Notes under the pieces: model-generated
What the model saw: the letters and a program-made list of their open reading frames with translations, nothing else
What the model was told of the DNA's origin: nothing
Databases searched by the model: none
Part shown: piece by piece, positions 18,623 to 27,732 of the stretch
Layout: every line of letters starts with the position of its first letter
Position numbering within the stretch: the stretch's first letter is position 1
Origin: an uncultured bacterium
Lineage (GTDB): Bacteria > Chloroflexota > Anaerolineae > J036 > Brachytrichaceae
Assembly: GCA_903873965.1 (NCBI GenBank)
Contig: CAIQQO010000076.1
Coordinates: 18,270-82,269 of the forward strand
DNA length: 64,000 nucleotides
Reading direction: 5' to 3'
Made by a program: the position numbers and the translations under genes

Positions 18623-20398
18623 GTGCAAATGCTGCAGGAAAATCAAATACTTCAGGGGCGTTATCGAATTATCAAGGCGTTGGGGCAAGGCGGCATGGGC
18701 GCCGTTTTTGCCGCACGCGAACTCTCGCTCGATATCGCGTGCGTGGTCAAGGAAATGCTGCCGCTGAACGAGCCGGCTTTCGCCGAAACGTTTGCGGATC
18801 AATTCAAGCGTGAGGCCAAGACACTGGCCGATCTGCGACATCCCAACCTGCCGCGTGTGACGCATTACTTTATCGAAAACGGCAATTATTACCTCGTCAT
18901 GGATATGATCGAGGGCAAGGCGTTGGATAAACTGATTAGCCCGAACGGCATGTCTGAAGCGATCGTTGTGGATATTGGCGATCAACTTCTCAGTGTACTG
19001 GACTACATCCACTCCAAAGGCGTGCTGCACCGCGATATCAAGCCGGCCAACATTATTCTGCAGCCCGATGGCCGCGCCGTACTCGTTGATTTCGGCCTCG
19101 TAAAAGTAGAGAACGGCATGGGCGGCAAGGATGGCCCGAGCATTCGGGGGCTGACACCGCACTACGCGCCACCAGAACAATATACGGGCGGCACCGATCA
19201 ACGCAGTGATCTCTTCTCATTGGCTGCCACGCTTTACCAGATGTTGACCGGACGGCTGCCTGTAAGCGCTACGGATCAGAGTTCCGGCGAACCGCAGCAG
19301 CCCATCCGCATGTATCGCGGCGACGCTTCTGAAAATACCGAGCGCGTGATCATGAAGGCGCTCAGCATGGATCGCAAACAGCGGTATCAAGATGCGGCTT
19401 CGATGCGCATCGCGTTGAAGGGCTCTGCTCCTGCACAGGCGCAGGCACAGAATGCCGTGATGCCGACGATCGTGATCCCCGATCCTGAATTTCTGAGCCA
19501 GACGCCCGAACATGCGCGCTCAATCGAAGCGATCTCGGAGGCCGGGGGCGTATTGCAACCCGAGGCCACGATGCTCGGACCGGGGCTCTATCTGGACTTG
19601 ATGCGCATACCGGCCGGCGAGTTCAAAATGGGCAGTGCGGTACAGGATGCCGACGCGTTTATTGAAGAAAGTCCGCAGCATACTGTCTATCTCGACGTAT
19701 ACCTGATCGGTAAATACAATGTGACCAATGCGCAGTTCGCGGCATTTACAAGCGCAACGGGGTATCTGACGGCGGCAGAGAAAGAGGGCAACGGCTACAT
19801 CTTGACCGCTGCCGGATGGAAGGATACCGCCGGCGCGGATTGGCGGCATCCGAAAGGCCCGGGCAGCGACATCATGGGCAAAGACAGTTACCCGGTCGTA
19901 CTGGTGACATGGGACGACGCTAACGCTTTCTGCCAGTGGGCCAGTCAGGTGACCAGTCGCGTCATCACACTACCCACCGAAGCACAGTGGGAAAAAGCCG
20001 CGCGTGGCGGACGTGGACGATTATTCCCGTGGGGCGGCACCTTCACGGCTGGCGGCAGCGCAGAACCCGATTCGACCCGCGTGAACTACAACATGAATGT
20101 TGGTATGCCGACGCAGGTGGGCAAGTACAGCCCCGCGTGGGATAGCCCGTATGGTGTATCCGATATGGCCGGCAATGTGTGGGAATGGACCGGCAGCCTG
20201 CACCGACTATATCCATACAATGCCAAAGACGGGCGCGAAGACGCCGATAGCCGCGATGTGCGTGTTCTGCGCGGCGGTGCCTTCAACAGCGTGCGCCGCG
20301 TGTTGCGCTGCGCCTATCGCAGTTGGAGCCTGCCCCACTTCCGTTTTGACTATCTCGGCTTCCGCGTTACGGCATCGCTGAAAACGCCAACGGTATAG
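18623..20398 (+). CDS. Serine/threonine protein kinase fused to a formylglycine-generating-enzyme (SUMF1) domain
   Basis: Kinase: YRIIKALGQGGMGAVFAARE, VLHRDIKPANIIL, VDFGLVK; FGE: MRIPAGEFKMGS..., LPTEAQWEKAARGG, SDMAGNVWEWTGS, RVLRGGAFN. Confidence 0.95.
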   Translation: MQMLQENQILQGRYRIIKALGQGGMGAVFAARELSLDIACVVKEMLPLNEPAFAETFADQFKREAKTLADLRHPNLPRVTHYFIENGNYYLVMDMIEGKALDKLISPNGMSEAIVVDIGDQLLSVLDYIHSKGVLHRDIKPANIILQPDGRAVLVDFGLVKVENGMGGKDGPSIRGLTPHYAPPEQYTGGTDQRSDLFSLAATLYQMLTGRLPVSATDQSSGEPQQPIRMYRGDASENTERVIMKALSMDRKQRYQDAASMRIALKGSAPAQAQAQNAVMPTIVIPDPEFLSQTPEHARSIEAISEAGGVLQPEATMLGPGLYLDLMRIPAGEFKMGSAVQDADAFIEESPQHTVYLDVYLIGKYNVTNAQFAAFTSATGYLTAAEKEGNGYILTAAGWKDTAGADWRHPKGPGSDIMGKDSYPVVLVTWDDANAFCQWASQVTSRVITLPTEAQWEKAARGGRGRLFPWGGTFTAGGSAEPDSTRVNYNMNVGMPTQVGKYSPAWDSPYGVSDMAGNVWEWTGSLHRLYPYNAKDGREDADSRDVRVLRGGAFNSVRRVLRCAYRSWSLPHFRFDYLGFRVTASLKTPTV

Positions 20399-20460
20399 AC
20401 TGGAAGGAAGGGTAGAAGTCATTATCCAGCTTCTACCTCCGCCCTCTGACTTCTTTTGGT

Positions 20461-20691
20461 ATGATGTTAACTACTATGGCAGAAGTAAATCCCACCATCA
20501 CAGTCAAATTTCTAGTCGACGGCAAAGAAGTTGGTATGATGTTGCTCAATCCAAAGGAGTTCAAGACCGGCAGCACCGGGTATTTTGCAAATGGCAAAAT
20601 ATCGCTGGGCGATGACGCCGTGAAGGGGTATCAGGCTCAGGTGCAACTTGTTAAAGTCGGATCAAAAGAAGCAAAAACTCAGACCGAGTAA
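20461..20691 (+). CDS. Small hypothetical protein (76 aa)
   Basis: [71 protein letters not shown]; likely start at the internal Met (20476). Confidence 0.6.
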   Translation: MMLTTMAEVNPTITVKFLVDGKEVGMMLLNPKEFKTGSTGYFANGKISLGDDAVKGYQAQVQLVKVGSKEAKTQTE

Positions 20692-20715
20692 GAGATGACT
20701 CGCGTGTCGTCTCGG
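20691..20715. repeat. Palindromic repeat copy (GAGATGACTCGCGTGTCGTCTCGG)
   Basis: Same core GCGTGTCGTC as at 21687-21708. Confidence 0.65.
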
Positions 20716-20726
20716 AGGTAAACACT

Positions 20727-21677
20727 GTGCGCATTCTCATCACTGGCGGTGCTGGATTCATTGGATCGCATCTCTGTGAACGCCTGATTGGCGAAGGTCA
20801 TGACGTGGTGGCGATGGACAACTTCATCACCGGGTCGCCTGCCAATCTTGCTCACGTCAAAGGCAGCAGCCATTTCACTTTCATAAAAGCGGACATCAGC
20901 GAATGGTGCGAAGTTGAAGGGCCACTCGACGCCGTGATGAACCTCGCTTCACCGGCAAGTCCGGTCGGGTATCTGGACAACCCCATCGCGACAATGAGAG
21001 CCGGATCGCATGGCACGTACAACGCGTTGGAAGTCGCCCGCGTCAAACACGCGCGTTTTCTGCAGGCCAGCACCAGCGAAGTCTACGGCGACCCTTTGGA
21101 GCATCCGCAGACCGAAACGTATTGGGGCAATGTCAACTGCATCGGCGTACGCTCAGTTTATGACGAAGCCAAACGCTATGCTGAAGCTATCACCATGGCC
21201 TACCGCCGTACCTATGGCGTGCAAACGCGCATCATTCGCATCTTCAACACCTATGGCCCGCGCATGGCATTGAATGATGGGCGTGTCGTGCCCAACTTCG
21301 TCGCGCAGGCAGTGCGCAACGAACCGATTACAGTGTATGGTGATGGCTCCGCCACCCGCGCCTTCTGTTACGTCAGCGATCTTGTCGATGGCATGTTGCG
21401 GCTGTTGTGGTCTGACGAGGTCATGCCAGTGAATGTCGGTAACCCGAACGAGATGACCGTGCTCGAATTTGCACAGGCCGTGCACGCAGCCGGACAGCCC
21501 GGATGCAAGAGCGACATCGTCTTCTTCCAACCCAAGGCTGACCGCGTCGCCGATGATCCGCAGCGGCGCAAGCCCGATATCACACGCGCGCGCACCATTC
21601 TGGGATGGGAACCCAAAGTAGCACTGGATGAAGGCCTGAGAAGAACTATCGACTACTTCCGCACGATCGTGCACTAA
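20727..21677 (+). CDS. NAD-dependent epimerase/dehydratase, UDP-glucuronate decarboxylase-like
   Basis: [46 protein letters not shown]. Confidence 0.92.
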   Translation: MRILITGGAGFIGSHLCERLIGEGHDVVAMDNFITGSPANLAHVKGSSHFTFIKADISEWCEVEGPLDAVMNLASPASPVGYLDNPIATMRAGSHGTYNALEVARVKHARFLQASTSEVYGDPLEHPQTETYWGNVNCIGVRSVYDEAKRYAEAITMAYRRTYGVQTRIIRIFNTYGPRMALNDGRVVPNFVAQAVRNEPITVYGDGSATRAFCYVSDLVDGMLRLLWSDEVMPVNVGNPNEMTVLEFAQAVHAAGQPGCKSDIVFFQPKADRVADDPQRRKPDITRARTILGWEPKVALDEGLRRTIDYFRTIVH

Positions 21678-21686
21678 CTAAAATAT

Positions 21687-21708
21687 GGGACGACACGCGT
21701 GTCGTCCC
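21687..21708. repeat. 22-bp perfect palindrome GGGACGACACGCGTGTCGTCCC
   Basis: Equal to its own reverse complement; related copies near 3168-3210, 3522-3546 and 20691-20715. Confidence 0.8.
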
Positions 21709-21742
21709 GTCAGTTGCCCAACTAGATGGTAGGATAGGCGTA

Positions 21743-22858
21743 ATGGCTATCATCTTCCCATTTACGGCATTAGTGGGTCAGGAGCGCATGCGACGCGCTC
21801 TGGTACTCAACGCGATTTATCCACAGATCGGCGGCGTATTGATTCGCGGCGAACGCGGCACAGCAAAGAGCACGGCAGCGCGCGCATTGGCTGCACTGTT
21901 GCCCGAGATTGACGTTTTTGAAGGCGATCCGTTCCAGTGCGATCCATCGAATACGGCCACCTATACCGAGGACGTGCGCACACGCATTCAGGCAGGCGAC
22001 AGCCCGCGGGTCATGCGCAAGAAGACGCCGTTTGTCAACCTGCCCGTCAGCGCGACAGAAGACCGCGTCGTCGGCACACTCGATATCGAGAAAGCCATCC
22101 AGCGCGGTGAGCGCCGTTTCGACCCTGGCATCCTGGCCGCTGCCAACCGCGGCGTGCTGTATGTCGACGAAGTTAACCTGCTCGATGATCACGTCGTCGA
22201 CCTGTTGCTCGATGTGGCCGCAATGGGTGTCAACGTTGTCGAACGCGAAGGCGTGAGTTTCTCGCATCTGGCGCGCTTCGTATTAATCGGTTCGATGAAC
22301 CCGGAAGAAGGCGATCTGCGCCCGCAACTCCTCGACCGTTTTGCACTCGCCGTCGATATTCTGGGTATTCGTGACCCTGCCGCGCGCATGTCCATCCTTG
22401 AGCGCAACCTGGCCTTTGAAGCCGATCCGGCTGACTTTGTCGCGCAGTGGCAACCCAAAGAAGAGCAATTGCGCAACGACATCGTTGCCGCACGAGCACG
22501 CCTGCCACTCATCAAACACACGCAGCGCGACCTGGCGACGATTGCCAATCTGGTTGCCAGCCTCGGTGTTGATGGTCATCGCGCCGACATCGTCATCCTG
22601 AAAACAGCGCGCGCACATGCGGCGTTGCAGGGACGCGAAGGCATCAACGAGCAGGATATCCTCATGGCGGCTGAACTGGCTTTGCCGCACCGCTTGAAGC
22701 GTCATCCGTTCCAGGACACCGAACAGGCCATGGCCGTACTTGGCGAAAAGTTGCAGCAGATCGAAGACCAGATGACGGGTACGCAGCAACAGCCTGACAC
22801 GCAGAGTCAGCAGGGCAAGGCCCCGGAGAGCATCGCAAAAAAAGTGAAGCGGGGCTAA
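21743..22858 (+). CDS. Magnesium-chelatase-type AAA+ ATPase (BchI-like)
   Basis: FPFTALVGQERMRRALVLNAIYPQIGGVLIRGERGTAKSTAARALAALLP, YVDEVNLLDDHVVDLLLDVAAMG. Confidence 0.92.
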   Translation: MAIIFPFTALVGQERMRRALVLNAIYPQIGGVLIRGERGTAKSTAARALAALLPEIDVFEGDPFQCDPSNTATYTEDVRTRIQAGDSPRVMRKKTPFVNLPVSATEDRVVGTLDIEKAIQRGERRFDPGILAAANRGVLYVDEVNLLDDHVVDLLLDVAAMGVNVVEREGVSFSHLARFVLIGSMNPEEGDLRPQLLDRFALAVDILGIRDPAARMSILERNLAFEADPADFVAQWQPKEEQLRNDIVAARARLPLIKHTQRDLATIANLVASLGVDGHRADIVILKTARAHAALQGREGINEQDILMAAELALPHRLKRHPFQDTEQAMAVLGEKLQQIEDQMTGTQQQPDTQSQQGKAPESIAKKVKRG

Positions 22859-22896
22859 ACGACAATCCCGACGCTTCGCAAGGCCCCGCGGAGCCC

Positions 22897-23841
22897 ATGA
22901 TGCAGTCAACGCCCTCGGCGCCACAAAGCGCGCCGGATACCAAGGGCGGACAGAAGGTCGCCATTGGCGATCAGTTCCACGTGCGTAAACTCAACACGCC
23001 GCTGGATAAAATGACACGCAATCAGGCGGGACGGCGCAGCATGACGCGCACCGACCGCAAGCGCGGCCGCTATATTCGCGCGCGCCCGATGGGCGAAGGA
23101 CGCGTGAGCGACCTGGCCTTCGACGCCACACTGCGCGCCGCGGCTGTGCATCAGCGTTCGCGCCGCCGCGCACTGGCGGAAGCTACCAGCAAGGCTACGC
23201 CCGGCCTGAAACCCGAAGTGCAGAACCCGAAGTTTCTGGTGCGCCGTTCGGATTACCAGCGCAAAGTACGTGTGCGCCGCACCGCCAATCTGGTGGTGTT
23301 CGTTGTCGACGCCTCGTGGAGCATGGCCGTTGCCGAGCGCATGGCTGCAACCAAAGGCGCGATCATGTCGTTACTCACCGATGCCTATCAACGACGCGAC
23401 CGCGTCGGTTTGATTGTGTTTCAGAAGAATGCGGCCACGCTGATCCTGCCGCCCACCTCATCGGTGGAATTGGCGCAGAAGGCATTGGGCGACATCCCGG
23501 TCGGAGGAAAGACGCCGCTCGCCGCCGGCCTGACGCTGGCTTACCAGGTCATAACACGCGAACTACGCCTGCACCCCGAAGTGATGCCGTTGATGATCAT
23601 CCTGACGGATGGTGCCGGCAACGTGAGTATGGGCAGCCTGCCGCCGCAAGTCGAAGCTTATCGCATCGCGAACCTGATCCGTGATGAGAGTATTCGGTCG
23701 GTCGTGATCAATATGGAGCACGCGGCCTTTGACCAGGGGCTAGCGCGCAAACTGGCCGAGAATCTGGATTGCGTCTGCCTATCTTTGCGCGATCTGCACG
23801 CGGAAACGCTCTATGCCGCAGTAAAGAAAGAACTCAAGTAG
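22897..23841 (+). CDS. vWA-domain protein, ChlD/BchD-like
   Basis: LVVFVVDASWSMAVAERMAATKGAIMSLLTDAYQRRDRVGLIVFQ...IILTDGAGN. Confidence 0.88.
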   Translation: MMQSTPSAPQSAPDTKGGQKVAIGDQFHVRKLNTPLDKMTRNQAGRRSMTRTDRKRGRYIRARPMGEGRVSDLAFDATLRAAAVHQRSRRRALAEATSKATPGLKPEVQNPKFLVRRSDYQRKVRVRRTANLVVFVVDASWSMAVAERMAATKGAIMSLLTDAYQRRDRVGLIVFQKNAATLILPPTSSVELAQKALGDIPVGGKTPLAAGLTLAYQVITRELRLHPEVMPLMIILTDGAGNVSMGSLPPQVEAYRIANLIRDESIRSVVINMEHAAFDQGLARKLAENLDCVCLSLRDLHAETLYAAVKKELK

Positions 23842-23862
23842 AACTTGCATACGGAGATGAAC

Positions 23863-24138
23863 ATGTCAGAAACACAACTACCGACAGTAAAAATGTACGG
23901 AGCCATGTGGTGCGGTGACACGCGCCGCGCACGCTCGTGGTTCGACACACACAAGGTAGCCTACGAGTGGATCGATGTGGACAAGGACAAGGAAGCCGAG
24001 GCCTACGTGAAATCGGTCAATAACGGCAACCGCAGCATCCCGACGATCCTATTCCCCGATGGGTCGAAGCTGACCGAACCCAGCACCAGCAAACTCGAAG
24101 CGCACGTTAAGGCGCTGGGGCTGCTGCCAGCAGAATAA
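23863..24138 (+). CDS. Glutaredoxin/mycoredoxin-like protein
   Basis: VKMYGAMWCGDTRRARSWFDTHKVAYEWIDVDKDKEAEAYVKSVNNGNRSIPTILFPDG. Confidence 0.85.
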   Translation: MSETQLPTVKMYGAMWCGDTRRARSWFDTHKVAYEWIDVDKDKEAEAYVKSVNNGNRSIPTILFPDGSKLTEPSTSKLEAHVKALGLLPAE

Positions 24139-24209
24139 CTTAGTACAAAACATCAGGGATTGGGAGCCGGTGAGTACGCACTATATGGCTTCATGGGAAA
24201 GTAGGGATC

Positions 24210-24824
24210 ATGATCATTTCACACGCTCTGAAATACGTGTATATTGGTATTCCACGTACCGGCTCGAAATCCATGAACAGGTGGTTGCTGGACTACTATC
24301 AGGGTGAATGGTATGGTGAACATCATGGTTGGAAAGTACCAGACGAAGCAAGGGATTACACCCGGTTCACCATTGTGCGTAACCCGTATGAACGTGAAAT
24401 AAGCGCTTGGTATTTTGTTCCATGGGGCGCTGAAACCGTCTCGCCACCTCCTCCTGCCAACCAGTTTGCCGAGTTGTTTCGTGGAACTATTGCATTACGA
24501 GATGGAAATGTGAGGATAGAGTCGCACGAGACACCGGAAGTCAGGATGAACCAGTTCCATTTTGTTCGAAAGTCTGGCGTCTCGCTTGTTTTACACTTTG
24601 AGCATCTGCCACACTGTCTGAAAGATTTGCCTTTTGTTGACAAGAACCACGTACCACCATTTCCGCATAAGGAAGAACGAGGGGTGCGCCCACCGGGGAC
24701 TTTTTTCGATCACTTTAATGCAGATGCCGAAAAGGCCGTCTGGGAATATGCCTCAGATGATTTTGAAGCATTCGGATACCACCGCTATGAAAGCGGCTAT
24801 GCGGACAAGTTTGCGCTCGTGTAA
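24210..24824 (+). CDS. Sulfotransferase-family (P-loop) protein
   Basis: YVYIGIPRTGSKSMNRWLL (5' PAPS-type loop), FTIVRNPYEREISAW. Confidence 0.8.
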   Translation: MIISHALKYVYIGIPRTGSKSMNRWLLDYYQGEWYGEHHGWKVPDEARDYTRFTIVRNPYEREISAWYFVPWGAETVSPPPPANQFAELFRGTIALRDGNVRIESHETPEVRMNQFHFVRKSGVSLVLHFEHLPHCLKDLPFVDKNHVPPFPHKEERGVRPPGTFFDHFNADAEKAVWEYASDDFEAFGYHRYESGYADKFALV

Positions 24825-24896
24825 GTGAGGTTTCGTGATAGCAGCCTTCGCAAGGTGACATGGTTCTCCTTGCGAAGGCCTCGTGTAAGTGAGGTT
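24816..24896. repeat. 17-bp perfect direct repeat flanking a hairpin
   Basis: CTCGTGTAAGTGAGGTT at 24816-24832 and 24880-24896; between them CCTTCGCAAGG / CCTTGCGAAGG (11-bp stem, 24845-24878). Confidence 0.85.
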
Positions 24897-24939
24897 ATGT
24901 GAATGAACTCACTTTAATCTCCAGTCTCTAGTCCGTTTC

Positions 24940-26205
24940 CTACGACCACAGTCGATCCCACGAATCCAGCTTGTCCCACGCCGTCGTCGGCTCGAAGTAG
25001 CCTGTATCCTCGGGATGCAGGTGCTGCTTAATTTCCTCTTCGTTCAACTCGATGCCCAACCCCGGCGTTTCCGGCACGGCGATGTAGCCGTTCTGGATCA
25101 AGGGCTTCGGGATGCCGGTCACCAGGTTGTCCCAGTACGGCGTGTCGGCGAAGTGGTGTTCAAGCGCGATGAAGTTCTCCGTCGCTGCGGCACAATGCAC
25201 CGCAGCCATCGTCGACACAGGGGTGCCGGCCATGTGTAACGCCATGCTGACGCCGTACTCCTGCGCCAGGTCGCCGATCTTCTTCGTCTCCAGAATACCG
25301 CCCGATGTCGCAATGTCGGGATGACATACGGAAATCGCGCCGGCCTGGAACAGCTTGAGGAAGTCTTCTTTCAGGTAGATGTCCTCGCCGGTACACACGG
25401 GCGTTCGCAACGCCTTGCGCATCAACACCCACTGCTCGGTCAACTGCCATGGCACCATATCCTCCAGCCATGCCAGGTTAAACGGCTCCATCGCATCACC
25501 CAGGCGAATGCAGTCTTCGACGCCGATGTGACCAAAATGATCAGCTGCGATCGGAATATCGTAGCCCACGACTTCGCGCACGGCGGCGACATAGTCCACA
25601 AGCCAGTCAATGCCGATCTCGGTCAGGCGAATGTGCGTGAACGGGTGCATGACGCTGCGTGTATCCAGCATGCCTGCGGGTGATGACAGCGCGCCCGGAA
25701 TTTCAAGCAAAGGTTCGATGCCCACGTCCATCTTCAGCATCGTAAAACCACGATCCATGCGTCCCTTAAGCATGGCGCCCATCGCTTCGCCAGTCGGCTC
25801 GTTGGGCGTGTCGCAATACAACCGGATGCGGTCGCGGAATTTACCGCCCGCGAGCTGATACGCCGGGACGCCGTACGCCTTGCCGGCCAGGTCCATCAGC
25901 GCCATCTCAATCGCGCACACGCCGCCACCCTGGCGCGCATGTCCGCCGAATTGCTTGATCTTGCGAAAGATCTTGTCCACGTTGCACGGGTTCTCGCCGA
26001 CCAGGCGCGACTTCAGCATCAGGGCATACGTCTTGCTGGCGCCATCGCGCACTTCGCCCAATCCATAGATTCCCTGGTTGGTGTCGATGCGGATCAACGG
26101 GCAGCGCCCGATCGGAATGCGCGTGGTTACAGCACGAATATCGGTAATGCGCAGATCGCTCGGGCGCGAATGCGTGCGGACATTGTCTTCTGGAATAGCA
26201 CTCAT
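24940..26205 (-). CDS. Mandelate racemase/muconate-lactonizing (enolase superfamily) protein
   Basis: TDIRAVTTRIPIGRCPLIRIDTNQGIYGLGEVRDG..., AADHFGHIGVEDCIRLG, HPDIATSGGILETKKI; start placed at MSAIPEDNVR. Confidence 0.9.
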   Translation of the reverse strand: MSAIPEDNVRTHSRPSDLRITDIRAVTTRIPIGRCPLIRIDTNQGIYGLGEVRDGASKTYALMLKSRLVGENPCNVDKIFRKIKQFGGHARQGGGVCAIEMALMDLAGKAYGVPAYQLAGGKFRDRIRLYCDTPNEPTGEAMGAMLKGRMDRGFTMLKMDVGIEPLLEIPGALSSPAGMLDTRSVMHPFTHIRLTEIGIDWLVDYVAAVREVVGYDIPIAADHFGHIGVEDCIRLGDAMEPFNLAWLEDMVPWQLTEQWVLMRKALRTPVCTGEDIYLKEDFLKLFQAGAISVCHPDIATSGGILETKKIGDLAQEYGVSMALHMAGTPVSTMAAVHCAAATENFIALEHHFADTPYWDNLVTGIPKPLIQNGYIAVPETPGLGIELNEEEIKQHLHPEDTGYFEPTTAWDKLDSWDRLWS

Positions 26206-26275
26206 CTTGGTAGTCACTCCACTTTCTAAAAACGCAAAGTTAGACTTCAACATCTTTAATTCTATAATCAGTTGC

Positions 26276-27505
26276 ATGAACGCAACATCCCTGACTTTAG
26301 ACGAGCAAGTAGCCCTGTTGATGCAAGGCACGGAATACGGCGATGAACAGACCGCCCGCAATATGGCAACCGAGTTGCGCAACCGGCTGGCCGAGGGCCG
26401 CCCCCTGCGCGTATACTGTGGCTACGACCCCCGCACCAGCGACTTGCACATCGGACACACCATCACCATGCGCAAGCTGCGCCAGTTTCAGGAACTCGGT
26501 CACCACGTCATCTTCTTGATCGGCAACTACACCAGCCTGCTCGGCGACCCGTCCGATCAGGATAAGTTGCGCCCTACCCTGACCGCAGAACAGGTCGCGC
26601 AAAACGCCCGCACCTACTCCGAACAAGCCTTCAAGATTCTCGACCGCGAGAAAACCCAGATTCGCTTCAACGCCGAGTGGCTCGGTGAACTCAGCTTCCT
26701 CGAAGTCATCCGACTGGCACAGAACTTCACGGTGCAACAGTTCATGACGCGCGAGAACTTTGCGCAACGCATTCAGAAGGGCGATGCGATTCATCTCCAT
26801 GAAACCTTCTACAGCCTGATGCAGGGCTACGACGCCGTCGCGCTGGAGACCGACGTTCAAGTCGGTGGCACTGATCAACTCTTCAACATTCTGACAGCCG
26901 GGCGCAAGCTGCAGGAAGCCCACGGACAGAAACCGCAGATCGGCATTTTCGTGCAGATTCTGCCCGGCACCGATGGCGTCATCAAGATGTCGAAGTCACT
27001 TGGCAACCACATCCCGATTCTGAGCACGCCGGAAGACATGTATGGCAAAGTGATGAGTATCCCCGATGCCGCGATGCCGATCTACTTCAAACTGGCCACG
27101 CGCTACACCCCAGACCAGATCGCGCAGATCGAGGCCAGTCTGAAGCACGGCACAGCGCACCCGCGTAACGTCAAGATGGAACTGGCACGCGAAATCGTGG
27201 CGATCTTCCACGATGATGCAGCCGCGCTGCGCGCAGAGGAACACTTCCGAACCGTGTTCCAGCAACGCGAGGCGCCGACTGATATGCCTTCTTATCTCGT
27301 CAACGGAACAGCCACTGTCACCGAAATCATGGTGGCCACTAAACTGGCGCCGTCGAAGAACGAAGCGCGTCGGTTGATCAGCGGCGATGGCGTGACCCTC
27401 GATGGACGCAAGGTCAGTGATCCGCTTGAAGTAGTGAGCCCACCCGATAGCGGCATCGTGTTACAAGTTGGCAAGCGCCGGTTCGTCAGGTTGGTTAAAG
27501 CGTAG
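26276..27505 (+). CDS. tyrS: Tyrosyl-tRNA synthetase
   Basis: VYCGYDPRTSDLHIGHTITMRKLRQFQELGHHVIFLIGNYTSLLGDPS, KMSKSLGNHI, C-terminal S4 domain. Confidence 0.93.
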   Translation: MNATSLTLDEQVALLMQGTEYGDEQTARNMATELRNRLAEGRPLRVYCGYDPRTSDLHIGHTITMRKLRQFQELGHHVIFLIGNYTSLLGDPSDQDKLRPTLTAEQVAQNARTYSEQAFKILDREKTQIRFNAEWLGELSFLEVIRLAQNFTVQQFMTRENFAQRIQKGDAIHLHETFYSLMQGYDAVALETDVQVGGTDQLFNILTAGRKLQEAHGQKPQIGIFVQILPGTDGVIKMSKSLGNHIPILSTPEDMYGKVMSIPDAAMPIYFKLATRYTPDQIAQIEASLKHGTAHPRNVKMELAREIVAIFHDDAAALRAEEHFRTVFQQREAPTDMPSYLVNGTATVTEIMVATKLAPSKNEARRLISGDGVTLDGRKVSDPLEVVSPPDSGIVLQVGKRRFVRLVKA

Positions 27506-27732
27506 TGTGTAGCGGCGGATATCGACACCCTCGCCAATGGCAGAGGTGTGGCAAAAGTCGCGCGCCCAGTGAAGAGCTACACGGCGACGGCCAGTCAACC
27601 ACGCAGCATGTCTATTCGCCGCATCTACTGTCCGATGATCGAGATCAAGCAGTTTCCTGTGCCGCCACCTCAGTTGCGTCCTGAAGTGGCGGCATGGTTA
27701 CAACAACAAAAATCGCGTAGCGCGCTTTCGCG

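Noticed and set aside
18623-20398. Diversity-generating retroelement target
   Set aside because: FGE-fold C-terminus is suggestive, but no reverse transcriptase or template repeat is present in the window.
21743-23841. Evidence for chlorophyll biosynthesis from the BchI/ChlD-like pair
   Set aside because: Two-gene MoxR/BchI + vWA modules are widespread in non-phototrophs as cofactor-insertion or chaperone-like systems; no other bch genes in the window.
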